A DNA stretch of 18,600 nucleotides, from positions 1 to 18,600 of the forward strand of contig DAHG01000020.1 of NCBI GenBank assembly GCA_002495885.1, in the 5' to 3' direction. Below are positions 8,498-14,732 of the stretch, in pieces. The DNA is from Methanocellaceae archaeon UBA148 (GTDB lineage: Archaea > Halobacteriota > UBA148). The notes beneath the pieces are model-generated. The model saw nothing but the letters and a program-made list of their open reading frames with translations. It made no database searches and was not told where the DNA came from. Position 1 is the first letter of the stretch. Every line of letters starts with the position of its first letter. A program made the translations under genes and the position numbers.

Positions 8498-9342
8498 ATT
8501 TTGCATACTATCCTGGTTGCTATCTTCATGCAAGTGCCAGAGAATATGATATGTCCACGATGGCGGTCTGCAAGGTATTGGGTATTGGACTGAGCGAGCT
8601 GGAGGACTGGAACTGCTGTGGCGCACTAGAAGCGAGCAATCCTCTTACCCTTTCACTTTCAGCGAGAAATCTGGTGATTGCCAAGAAAGAAGGTTTGGAT
8701 GTCTTGGTGCCTTGCAGCATCTGTTTCAATAATCTCTCCCGCGCAAACAGTGCGATTAGAGAGGGCGGAATAGCCAAGACTGTTATAAACGAAGCCATAG
8801 GCGAATCTTACCAGGGAGAAGTTGAAGTACGACATCTCTTGGACGTCATCGTAAATGACATTGGTTTGGAAAAGCTGTCAAAGGAAGTGAAAGTTCCACT
8901 TAAAGGCTTAAAATCTGTGCCGTACTATGGATGTTTGACCATCCGACCATCAAAGGTCAGCAAGTTTGACGATCCAGACACCCCCAGATCGTTGGACGAC
9001 ATGATCAAAGCATTGGGGGCCGATTGCCTACCCTTTAAACATAAGAAGGATTGCTGTGGTGGTAATTTGTTGATGAGTTCAGAGGAATTCTCACTAAAAA
9101 TGACTGGGGATATCCTGAGTGAGGCCAAAGAGCTTGGTGCAGACTGTGTAACTGTAGCATGTCCCTTGTGTCATGCGATGCTGGATTATCAGCAGTCAAA
9201 GATCGAATCCAAGTACGATATAGCCATCGATCTGCCCATCTTGTACTTCACCCAGTTGATTGGACTTGCGTTGGGACTGGGGGAAAAAGAATTGGGATTG
9301 GATAAGAACTTTGTATCTACGATAAAATTGAGAAGGGAGTAA
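8494..9342 (+). CDS. hdrB: Heterodisulfide reductase subunit B
   Basis: HdrB, 282 residues, is the catalytic subunit for reduction or formation of the CoM-S-S-CoB heterodisulfide at two noncubane [4Fe-4S] clusters. Both CCG domains are complete: Cys9, Cys41-Cys42 (DWNCCGALE), Cys74 and Cys77; then Cys147, Cys187-Cys188 (KKDCCGGN), Cys223 and Cys226. Spacing matches the CX31-39CCX35-36CXXC rule. The start forms an ATGA overlap with hdrC. It is followed by a 16-base gap before ftr. With both motifs intact, activity is expected on the native heterodisulfide or a similar disulfide. Confidence 0.94.
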   Translation: MNFAYYPGCYLHASAREYDMSTMAVCKVLGIGLSELEDWNCCGALEASNPLTLSLSARNLVIAKKEGLDVLVPCSICFNNLSRANSAIREGGIAKTVINEAIGESYQGEVEVRHLLDVIVNDIGLEKLSKEVKVPLKGLKSVPYYGCLTIRPSKVSKFDDPDTPRSLDDMIKALGADCLPFKHKKDCCGGNLLMSSEEFSLKMTGDILSEAKELGADCVTVACPLCHAMLDYQQSKIESKYDIAIDLPILYFTQLIGLALGLGEKELGLDKNFVSTIKLRRE

Positions 9343-9345
9343 AGT

Positions 9346-9351
9346 AGGAGG
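9346..9351 (+). promoter_or_regulatory. Strong Shine-Dalgarno site for ftr
   Basis: AGGAGG lies 7 bases before the ftr ATG. It is the only gene inside the operon with a clear gap and such a full match to the 16S rRNA tail. The other internal genes rely mostly on overlapping stop-start codons. Ftr may therefore be translated independently and at a higher level. Confidence 0.75.
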
Positions 9352-9358
9352 CTAAATC

Positions 9359-10249
9359 ATGCAAATAGAAGGAGTGGAGATTGAGGATACTTTTGCCGAG
9401 GCTTTTGAAATGTACGCTGCAAGAGCTTTGATAACCGCTAAGGATGAGAGATTTGCCCTATTATCCGCAGTATCGATGGCTGGCTTTGCAACCTCTGTGA
9501 TCCTGTGTGGATGTGAAGCAGGGATAGAAGGCGAAATCCCTATGGACGAAACACCAGACGGCAGACCGGGTGTGAACGTCTTGATTTTTGCTATGTCAAA
9601 AAAGGATTTAGATGCGCAATTGTTTAAAAGGGTATCCCAATGCGTACTGACCTCTGTCACAACAGCTTGCTTCAATAATTTGACTGGTGAGGAAAAGATA
9701 AGCATTGGAGGCAAACTAAAATATTTCGGCGATGGACACCAGGTGAGCAGGTCTATCGGAGAGAGGAAAATGTGGGTCATTCCTGTGATGGAAGGAGAGT
9801 TTGCTGTTGAAGAAGAATTTGACATCTTAAAGGGGGTAGGTGGGGGTAATTTTCTAATTCTGGGGAGAGACCTCGACTGCGTTCTCGAAGCCTCTGAAAA
9901 GGCGGTTGAGGCCATAAAAAAGGTGAAAGGTGTCATTGCACCCTTCCCGGGTGGAATAGTGCGAAGTGGTAGCAAGATCGGTTCGCAGTATAAGTTCTTG
10001 AACGTGTCGACGAACACGGCTTATTGTCCCACATTAAAGTCAATGGCTGAGAGTAAACTGCCAAAAGAAGTCAACTCCGTATTGGAGATCGTTTTGGATG
10101 GCTTGGATGCTGATGTAGTACACCAAGCCATGAGAGAGGGAATAAAGGTCGCATGCACCGTGGAAGGAATCCTAAAGATAACTGCTGGGAACTATGGTGG
10201 AAAGTTAGGGGAGCATTTGATACATTTGCGTGAAGTGATGGCGGAATGA
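9359..10249 (+). CDS. ftr: Formylmethanofuran-tetrahydromethanopterin formyltransferase
   Basis: Ftr, 296 residues, moves the formyl group between methanofuran and tetrahydromethanopterin, the step next to Fwd. The protein matches the family along its length: N-terminus IEDTFAEAFEMYAAR, segment ILCGCEAGIEG, the central GRPGVNVLIFAMSKK, the substrate-site FPGGIVRSGSKIGSQYKFL and the C-terminal CTVEGILKITAGNYGGKLG. Length is standard (about 297). It is cytoplasmic with no metals or clusters. A separate Shine-Dalgarno site precedes it and it overlaps mch by ATGA. Confidence 0.97.
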   Translation: MQIEGVEIEDTFAEAFEMYAARALITAKDERFALLSAVSMAGFATSVILCGCEAGIEGEIPMDETPDGRPGVNVLIFAMSKKDLDAQLFKRVSQCVLTSVTTACFNNLTGEEKISIGGKLKYFGDGHQVSRSIGERKMWVIPVMEGEFAVEEEFDILKGVGGGNFLILGRDLDCVLEASEKAVEAIKKVKGVIAPFPGGIVRSGSKIGSQYKFLNVSTNTAYCPTLKSMAESKLPKEVNSVLEIVLDGLDADVVHQAMREGIKVACTVEGILKITAGNYGGKLGEHLIHLREVMAE

Positions 10250-11199
10250 AATCGAGCCAAGGTCTAAGCGTAAACGAGATCGCCGTGGGAATCGCAGAAG
10301 AAATGATCCAGAACAGGGAAGAGCTGGGAATTGGTGTCTCAGTTTTGGAGAACGGGGCCACGATAATAGATGCTGGGGCTAAATCGCCGGGCGGAATAAG
10401 GGCAGGAGTTTATTTTGCCAAGGTATGCTTGGGCGGTCTTTGCGATATTTCACTTGGAACGAACGGGCGCTTCAACATATATGTATTCGTTGACAACCCA
10501 AAGGTCGCTTGCATGGCTTGCCAGTTTGCTGGTTGGAGCATTTCTGTAGACAAATACTTCGCAATGGCATCCGGACCAGCCAGAGCACTGTCAAGGGTCG
10601 AAAAGAAATTGTACGATGCTATTTGCTGCCAAGACGCTTTCGATAAGGCAGTTATAGCCTTGGAAACCAGGAAGGCTCCTGATGAGAAAGTATCGACTTT
10701 TATAGCGGAAAAATGTTGCATAGAGCCAAAAAACCTGTATGTCCTGGTTGCGCCGACGGCGAGCATCGTCGGCAGCGTACAGATATCGGCGAGAGTAGTC
10801 GAGACGGGAGTCCACAAACTCCACGAGCTTGGCTTTGACCTGGACAAAATCGTCTCTGGGTTTGGAACAGCACCAATAGCACCAGTCGCGAAAAATGATC
10901 TGAAAGCCATGGGAAAAACGAACGATTGCGTCCTCTATGGGGGAGTCACAAGATACTTCGTGAATTGTGAGGATGCTGATATAGAGCGAATCATTGAAAA
11001 GGTCCCTTCCTGCTCCTCAAAGGACTATGGAATGCCGTTTCTGGATACCTTTGAGAAATACAATAGGAACTTTTACGATATTGATCCTCATCTTTTTTCA
11101 CCTGCGGAGATATACGTAAACAACATAAGAACCGGTAACAACTTCCATGCCGGAAAGGTGAATGACGAGATTCTGGATAAGTCTCTGGGAAAATGGTAG
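10246..11199 (+). CDS. mch: Methenyltetrahydromethanopterin cyclohydrolase
   Basis: Mch, 317 residues, interconverts N5-formyl-H4MPT and methenyl-H4MPT, the step after Ftr. Family segments include LSVNEIAVGIAEEMI at the start, IDAGAKSPGGIRAG, LGTNGRFNIYVFVDNPKVAC, FAMASGPARALSR and YVLVAPTASIVGSVQISARVVE. Length is normal (about 320). It begins with an ATGA overlap with ftr and is the last gene of the operon. A stem-loop follows 15 bases after the stop. No mtd or mer gene follows, so the next steps of the pathway are encoded elsewhere, if present. Confidence 0.97.
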   Translation: MKSSQGLSVNEIAVGIAEEMIQNREELGIGVSVLENGATIIDAGAKSPGGIRAGVYFAKVCLGGLCDISLGTNGRFNIYVFVDNPKVACMACQFAGWSISVDKYFAMASGPARALSRVEKKLYDAICCQDAFDKAVIALETRKAPDEKVSTFIAEKCCIEPKNLYVLVAPTASIVGSVQISARVVETGVHKLHELGFDLDKIVSGFGTAPIAPVAKNDLKAMGKTNDCVLYGGVTRYFVNCEDADIERIIEKVPSCSSKDYGMPFLDTFEKYNRNFYDIDPHLFSPAEIYVNNIRTGNNFHAGKVNDEILDKSLGKW

Positions 11200-11213
11200 A
11201 TATATTCTGTTCT

Positions 11214-11233
11214 GCGCATAAAGAGCTATGTGC
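11214..11233 (+). terminator. Stem-loop just after mch, possible transcript end
   Basis: GCGCATA and TATGTGC can form a 7-bp stem (one G-U pair) with a 6-base loop, followed by a weakly T-rich stretch. It lies 15 bases beyond the mch stop and could mark the operon's 3' end or stabilise the RNA. Archaeal termination usually uses T-runs, which are poor here. Confidence 0.35.
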
Positions 11234-11239
11234 TGTTTG

Positions 11240-11515
11240 ATAGTTGACTTAGCATTGTTGTTTCCTATTGATACTTGCTCACAGTTAACTATAGAACTAA
11301 AACAAAGGAGGTCTGTGCGTGGTGCACCTCCATGACGGTCGAAGAAGGAAGGAGAGGCGCCGTGAGACCTGATGCCCCGCCCGTATATGGCGCCGCATCA
11401 GACGACATGATGAATTTCGAGGAAAAAATGGATGCATGATGCAGGATCCAAGGACCCTTGTGAAAGTAGCTTGCATCCCCAGGAGGGGGCTCGACTTCAT
11501 ATCTCTACCAAGAAC
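11240..11515. other. Gene-poor stretch with hairpins and two tiny overlapping open frames
   Basis: The first 60 bases are A+T-rich. From about 11305 the sequence becomes G+C-rich and structured. It contains a 6-bp hairpin GGAGGT/ACCTCC (11307-11312 with 11326-11331), and a larger hairpin CTGATGC/GCATCAG (11369-11375 with 11395-11401). The larger hairpin has an inner CGCC/GGCG pair and a 7-base loop. A 35-codon frame runs from ATG 11332 to TGA 11439. A second frame begins with ATG at 11436, overlapping by ATGA, and stays open past the end of the opposite gene. I do not recognise either peptide. The stretch could be a small RNA gene, a small-protein pair or the decayed remains of a gene. Confidence 0.4.
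11332..11439 (+). CDS. Possible 35-residue small protein, unidentified
   Basis: An ATG-started frame of 35 codons with acidic character toward the end (SDDMMNFEEKMDA). Its codons resemble real coding sequence more than random intergenic DNA. The start lies directly after a hairpin that pairs a GGAGG ribosome-binding sequence with CCTCC, so the start region might be structurally masked. The frame is open upstream to about 11275 without another ATG or GTG. The TGA overlaps the ATG of the next small frame (11436). There is no known family I can name, and the open frame may be chance within a structured RNA or a relic. Confidence 0.2.
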   Translation: MTVEEGRRGAVRPDAPPVYGAASDDMMNFEEKMDA

Positions 11516-12409
11516 TTATTTGAGGCGGATAAGGTTCTCCCGCCCCTTCCTGATCTTCTGTATCCGCTCGTCCTCTTTGAGCGATTTGATGATGGCGCTT
11601 ACCTTGGACTTTGAGAACCCAGTTTGTCTCACGATCTCCGACTGATAGAGGTCCCGGCCCGCCTCCCCAAGGAGTTGCAGGACCATATCTTCATTGGACT
11701 CTGTTCTGTCAGACTCCCTATTAGGACCGCGATATGACTTATGCATATAGTAGTATGCGCCAGCCACCATCAATCCACCGATTATTGGGAGCAGTACCTG
11801 GAATGACAGGCCACCGCTGGCTTTTAACTCGATGTGCGGCTCTTCCGGCGGGAACGCCCTCATGCCATACCAGATTAATGAATAACTGTTGCGCTGGTCA
11901 GGCTCCGGCGAGACCTTGACGACCTTATATCCCGAGGGGTAATTTATGATAAGCGTGTAATCTTGCGATAGGAACAGCCCGTCTGGAAACGCGTCTCCCA
12001 CCATGATAATGTTTCCAGAGGTGTTAGCGAATCCCTCCCAATCGAACCGATAGACCACGACACCATAGACCCCGGTGGGTGTGTGTTCCGTCTTGATATA
12101 GACAGTATAGGCCGAGCCTCTCATCGGCCTACTCGAGGCAGAGGATGCCGCCCCCAGGGCGACCTCCATCTCTTCCTTGAATTCCGCGATATAGTCGGAG
12201 CGGTTATCTTGGAACTCGAGTACATAGTCCTCGAAAACGCTGATTTCCTCTGGGCTCTCAAGCTGATATCTTTGCTCGATGATCCAACTAGCAGTACCCC
12301 CCTCTTGCATGTCCACGCGATACGTGGTCCCCGTCTCTGGTAAGTCCTGCGCAGAGGCGGCAGTCACAAGCAAAATACCGATAAAAAGTATGACCGCACC
12401 ACGATTCAT
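11516..12409 (-). CDS. Membrane-anchored winged-helix regulator-like protein
   Basis: Predicted 297 residues with an unusual layout. A signal peptide (1-20, ending ASA) is followed by an extracytoplasmic beta-rich domain (about 21-198), one membrane helix (about 201-221, LLPIIGGLMVAGAYYY) and a basic stop-transfer segment. A cytoplasmic winged helix-turn-helix follows (about 240-297, with YQSEIVRQTGFSKSKVSAII as recognition region). Euryarchaea have many such proteins with C-terminal wHTH domains (DUF7343/DUF4897-type, family name from memory). It could sense an envelope signal and bind DNA from the membrane. The ATG at 12409 is preceded by an in-frame TTG, and AGGGGG lies about 11 bases upstream. 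The gene is richer in G+C than the operon. It lies alone, convergent with the upstream region. Confidence 0.75.
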   Translation of the reverse strand: MNRGAVILFIGILLVTAASAQDLPETGTTYRVDMQEGGTASWIIEQRYQLESPEEISVFEDYVLEFQDNRSDYIAEFKEEMEVALGAASSASSRPMRGSAYTVYIKTEHTPTGVYGVVVYRFDWEGFANTSGNIIMVGDAFPDGLFLSQDYTLIINYPSGYKVVKVSPEPDQRNSYSLIWYGMRAFPPEEPHIELKASGGLSFQVLLPIIGGLMVAGAYYYMHKSYRGPNRESDRTESNEDMVLQLLGEAGRDLYQSEIVRQTGFSKSKVSAIIKSLKEDERIQKIRKGRENLIRLK

Positions 12410-12425
12410 CAATCAAAAGTACCCC

Positions 12426-12465
12426 CTGTGAAGTATAAACATTATCTCTGTAAAATATAAACATT
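12426..12465 (-). promoter_or_regulatory. Tandem 18-bp direct repeats with TATA-like boxes before the membrane regulator gene
   Basis: Two copies of CTGTRAARTATAAACATT (12426-12443 and 12448-12465, + strand) match at 16 of 18 positions with a period of 22 bp, about two helical turns. Read on the - strand, each contains GTTTATA, a plausible archaeal TATA box. The nearer box is about 27 bases before the ATG, the farther one about 49. They may be two promoters, or operator half-sites at which the encoded winged-helix protein regulates itself. Confidence 0.5.
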
Positions 12466-12468
12466 GAT

Positions 12469-12492
12469 GGGTGGAGACAACAGCCCCCACCC
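12469..12492. repeat. GGGTGG/CCACCC inverted repeat
   Basis: A 6-bp perfect stem (12469-12474 with 12487-12492) with a 12-base loop, followed on the + strand by TATTTTT. It has the look of a short terminator on the + strand, though no + strand gene ends here. It sits just upstream of the tandem repeats relative to the reverse-strand gene. Confidence 0.3.
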
Positions 12493-12710
12493 TATTTTTG
12501 GCGTGTCCGAAGCCCCCTCGCACTATTGGCATTAGTCTGATATGCCTAGATTCTCCTTGGTCTCGCCTTTATCTCTCTATATTTTATCACCCTATATCTG
12601 ATTGGAATTTTGCCCGTTTTAACACTCTTCAGGCATTTCCGCCCAAACAGGCATACCACTGGTCGTGACCAAGATCAGATTCTTATCAGTCTAGTCCTTA
12701 TCCGTGCCTT
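12493..12710. other. Intergenic stretch between two reverse-strand genes
   Basis: About 220 bases without a supportable gene on either strand. A small dyad TGGTCGTGACCA is present near 12659-12670, and CAGGCAT occurs twice. I see no RNA gene or mobile-element end here. Confidence 0.4.
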
Positions 12711-13244
12711 TCATCCTTGTGTGGCCCCATGCTTGGGGGTATCATGCTTTAATGCAAACTTCTCTTGGTGGTTTATGCTATTGTTTAGCGCTCGCTCGAT
12801 GCCCTTTCGTGCTTGTTCGGGCATTGTACCGTTGTCGATGCGTTCAAGGAGGCCTTGTAACACTCTCTCATGTTTTTGGGTCATATTCATAGCATGCTCT
12901 ATATGCTCTTCACTAACATTCCCTTTAAATACAGTCTCATTGATCTGGCCCAGCTTGGCCTCGTAGCGCTCGATAGCACGCTCCATGCCCCTAGTTCTGT
13001 TCTGGTCGCCCATAGCCTGAGCCTCGGCGATGCGCGCCTCAGCGTGGGCTAACTGTTTCTCAAGGCGCACCTCCTTACCAAAGGAGAACGCCTCGTTGGC
13101 ATTCTCAAGGGCAATCTTCAGTCCATATAATGGACTTTCTGGGTCAGCCCACTTAGGGTCGTCTGCGGCCGCGGCTGGCTGTGCGGCCAGGATCAGAACG
13201 GCGATTAGGGCGATTGGTACGATTCTCATCACTAGGCTTTTCAT
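12711..13244 (-). CDS. Secreted DUF5667-type protein, sequon-rich
   Basis: Predicted 177 residues. A signal peptide covers 1-27 (hydrophobic IALIAVLILA then AQPAAAA). It is followed by the segment DPESPLYGLKIALENANEAF and a helical, charged part with KEVRLEKQLAHAEARIAEA, the pattern of DUF5667 domains that occur in secreted or surface archaeal and bacterial proteins. Six N-X-S/T sequons occur after the signal (NRT 82, NET 102, NVS 109, NMT 120, NGT 138, NNS 154), which suggests N-glycosylation on the cell surface. No membrane anchor or cysteine is seen at the C-terminus. GGAGG (13254-13258 on the complement) lies 9 bases before the ATG. Function unknown; possibly linked to the neighbouring membrane regulator. 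Confidence 0.75.
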   Translation of the reverse strand: MKSLVMRIVPIALIAVLILAAQPAAAADDPKWADPESPLYGLKIALENANEAFSFGKEVRLEKQLAHAEARIAEAQAMGDQNRTRGMERAIERYEAKLGQINETVFKGNVSEEHIEHAMNMTQKHERVLQGLLERIDNGTMPEQARKGIERALNNSINHQEKFALKHDTPKHGATQG

Positions 13245-13278
13245 CTAAATATACCTCCAAATACCCATCTCAATGATA

Positions 13279-13290
13279 CTATTTAACATA
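13279..13290 (-). promoter_or_regulatory. Candidate TATA box for the DUF5667-type gene
   Basis: On the - strand the bases read ATGTTAAATAGT, about 40 bases before the start codon. Transcription starting about 25 bases further would give a short leader that includes the GGAGG site. The phased T-tracts lie immediately upstream. Confidence 0.4.
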
Positions 13291-13297
13291 TTCCAGC

Positions 13298-13327
13298 GTT
13301 TTTAAGAGTTTTTATGAGTTTTTAAAG
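13298..13327. repeat. Three 10-bp tandem repeats with phased T5 tracts
   Basis: GTTTTTAAGA, GTTTTTATGA and GTTTTTAAAG follow each other exactly, so T5 tracts begin at 13299, 13309 and 13319. A-tracts repeated near the 10.5-bp helical period bend DNA. The element lies just upstream of the candidate TATA box for the secreted-protein gene. A related TTTAAAGTYC appears at 13321 and again at 13361. Confidence 0.6.
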
Positions 13328-13440
13328 TTCATAATCGTCCAATTTCTGTATTAAGTTGATTTTAAAGTCCAAATAGTTAATTTAATCCATATTATAATGT
13401 AATACACTAATTAGATAGATTTCAAGGTTTTTCCATAAAT
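13328..13440. other. A+T-rich intergenic DNA
   Basis: No gene is supported. It is strongly A+T-rich with several TTAA-type steps, and looks like upstream promoter DNA of the reverse-strand DUF5667-type gene. Confidence 0.5.
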
Positions 13441-13495
13441 AATCGGTTGCGGATCTGCCCCTCTTTCGGCTGTGGCTTCCTGCAGATCATCGATT
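13441..13495 (-). terminator. Stem-loop directly after the geranylgeranyl-reductase-family gene
   Basis: GATCTGC (13452-13458) pairs with GCAGATC (13482-13488) around a 23-base G+C-rich loop. Outer AATCG (13441-13445) can pair with CGATT (13491-13495). On the - strand the structure begins 5 bases after the stop codon and is followed by T-containing A+T-rich DNA. It may be a 3'-end or terminator element, or a small structured RNA. Confidence 0.45.
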
Positions 13496-13499
13496 AAAT

Positions 13500-14684
13500 T
13501 TATCTCATTGCCTTCGCTATCAACCCAAAAGACTTTAGTAAACTTGGTTTCTTCAGAATCAATTTTTTCACTACAGCTGATGGATAGTCCATATCTCCAT
13601 ACTTAGATATGATGCTCAGTATCTTTGGATCGTTGATCCTCCTGATCAGCTCATTTATGTCCGAATCGCTTAATCTACCCAAGACTTCGTTAATCTTCAT
13701 GCCAATTTTGAGTTCTCGTCCTATTGCAGATCGCCATCGATTTTCATATTCCATCAGGCGCTCAACGGACGTATCCCCCTCTTTTATCGCTTTTGCAGCT
13801 ACTTCTCCTGCGATCTTTGCGCAGACCGCACCCGTGTAGATGCCTCCGCCAGAGGTGGGTTTGACCTGTCCTGCTGCATCGCCAACGATCATTATGCCTT
13901 TGCTTATGGTTCGCTCTAGGGGTCCAAGTGGAATGGCACCCCTTATGGGATCAAAATCAGACCCCCTATATCTTTTTGAAACTACTTTGTGATATTTTAG
14001 CATAGACGTGAGGTGTTGAAACGGCCTCGAAGCGCACAATCCTATGCGAGCTGTATCTTCTTCTATGGGAATCGCCCAGGCAAAGAATCCTGGTGCGACT
14101 GATCCGGTAAATATTTCTACAAAAGAAGGATCGTTTGCGTCATATGGTCCCAGAATTTGTATACTAGGTAATATTTTTTTCACTTTTCCGAGGTCTGACC
14201 ACTTTGCAATATTGCTTTTAACGCCATCAGCACCTATTATAATTTTTGCACTTATCTCCAAACGCTCGCCTTGGCTTGTGACCTCCAGGACATTTTCCTC
14301 TTTTCTTAGACCTGTTGCCTTGGCAGGGATCAAAAGGTCTGCACCGGCTTTTGCCGCCTGCTTTGCAAGCTCTTGATCGAACATCTCTCGATCTATTGCA
14401 TACGCTTTTACTTCTCCTCCTTCGATCGGGATTTCCTGGCCATCGGGTGAACATACGAAAGCCCCTGTTATTCCATTGTTTATCCACTTACCCAAACCAA
14501 TTTCACATTCATCCAAGGCTTTCACACTGATCAACCCCGCACAACTCACTGGATGCCCTATTACTGGATGCTCCTCGATGAGAAGGGTTTCAGCCCCATT
14601 CATAGCAGAATACTTGGCTGCCAACGATCCTACCGGGCCAGCACCTACGGCGACGACGTCATATTTCATTTTTTTCAACACCAT
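13500..14684 (-). CDS. Geranylgeranyl reductase family flavoprotein
   Basis: A 394-residue FAD-dependent reductase of the family that saturates the isoprenoid chains of archaeal ether lipids or related prenyl compounds. Visible: the N-terminal dinucleotide motif VGAGPVGSLAAKYSA with an acidic EEH end of the second strand; HPVSCAGLIS near 44-53; IIIGADGVKSNIAKW near 149-163; and the second FAD motif IMIVGDAAGQVKPTSGGGIY in the C-terminal half. This is the p-hydroxybenzoate hydroxylase-type fold. Two starts are possible, ATG at 14684 and ATG at 14669; the latter begins right at KYDVVAVGAG. It lies alone and diverges from the next gene across 48 bases. Substrate (digeranylgeranylglycerophospholipid or another) is not determined, because archaea often hold several paralogues. 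Confidence 0.88.
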   Translation of the reverse strand: MVLKKMKYDVVAVGAGPVGSLAAKYSAMNGAETLLIEEHPVIGHPVSCAGLISVKALDECEIGLGKWINNGITGAFVCSPDGQEIPIEGGEVKAYAIDREMFDQELAKQAAKAGADLLIPAKATGLRKEENVLEVTSQGERLEISAKIIIGADGVKSNIAKWSDLGKVKKILPSIQILGPYDANDPSFVEIFTGSVAPGFFAWAIPIEEDTARIGLCASRPFQHLTSMLKYHKVVSKRYRGSDFDPIRGAIPLGPLERTISKGIMIVGDAAGQVKPTSGGGIYTGAVCAKIAGEVAAKAIKEGDTSVERLMEYENRWRSAIGRELKIGMKINEVLGRLSDSDINELIRRINDPKILSIISKYGDMDYPSAVVKKLILKKPSLLKSFGLIAKAMR

Positions 14685-14732
14685 ATTTATTATTTGTGAA
14701 CTACCATATTAGCTGCATCCTGGTGTGATAAA
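14685..14732. promoter_or_regulatory. Short shared divergent promoter region
   Basis: Only 48 bases separate the two divergent genes. It holds A+T-rich AATAATAAATA toward the reverse-strand gene and CATATTA toward the + strand gene. A GGTGTGA ribosome-binding site lies at 14722-14728 for the + strand gene. The reverse-strand gene has no clear ribosome site and may be leaderless. Confidence 0.45.

Noticed and set aside
9352..10017. Reverse-strand open frame of 221 codons opposite ftr
   Set aside because: It is fully antisense to a clear Ftr gene, has no ribosome site and its serine/proline-rich translation resembles no family; it is a shadow of codon bias.
11406..11440. C/D box guide RNA (ATGATGA at 11407-11413)
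   Set aside because: The only nearby CTGA lies upstream instead of downstream, and no D'/C' pair with proper spacing is visible.
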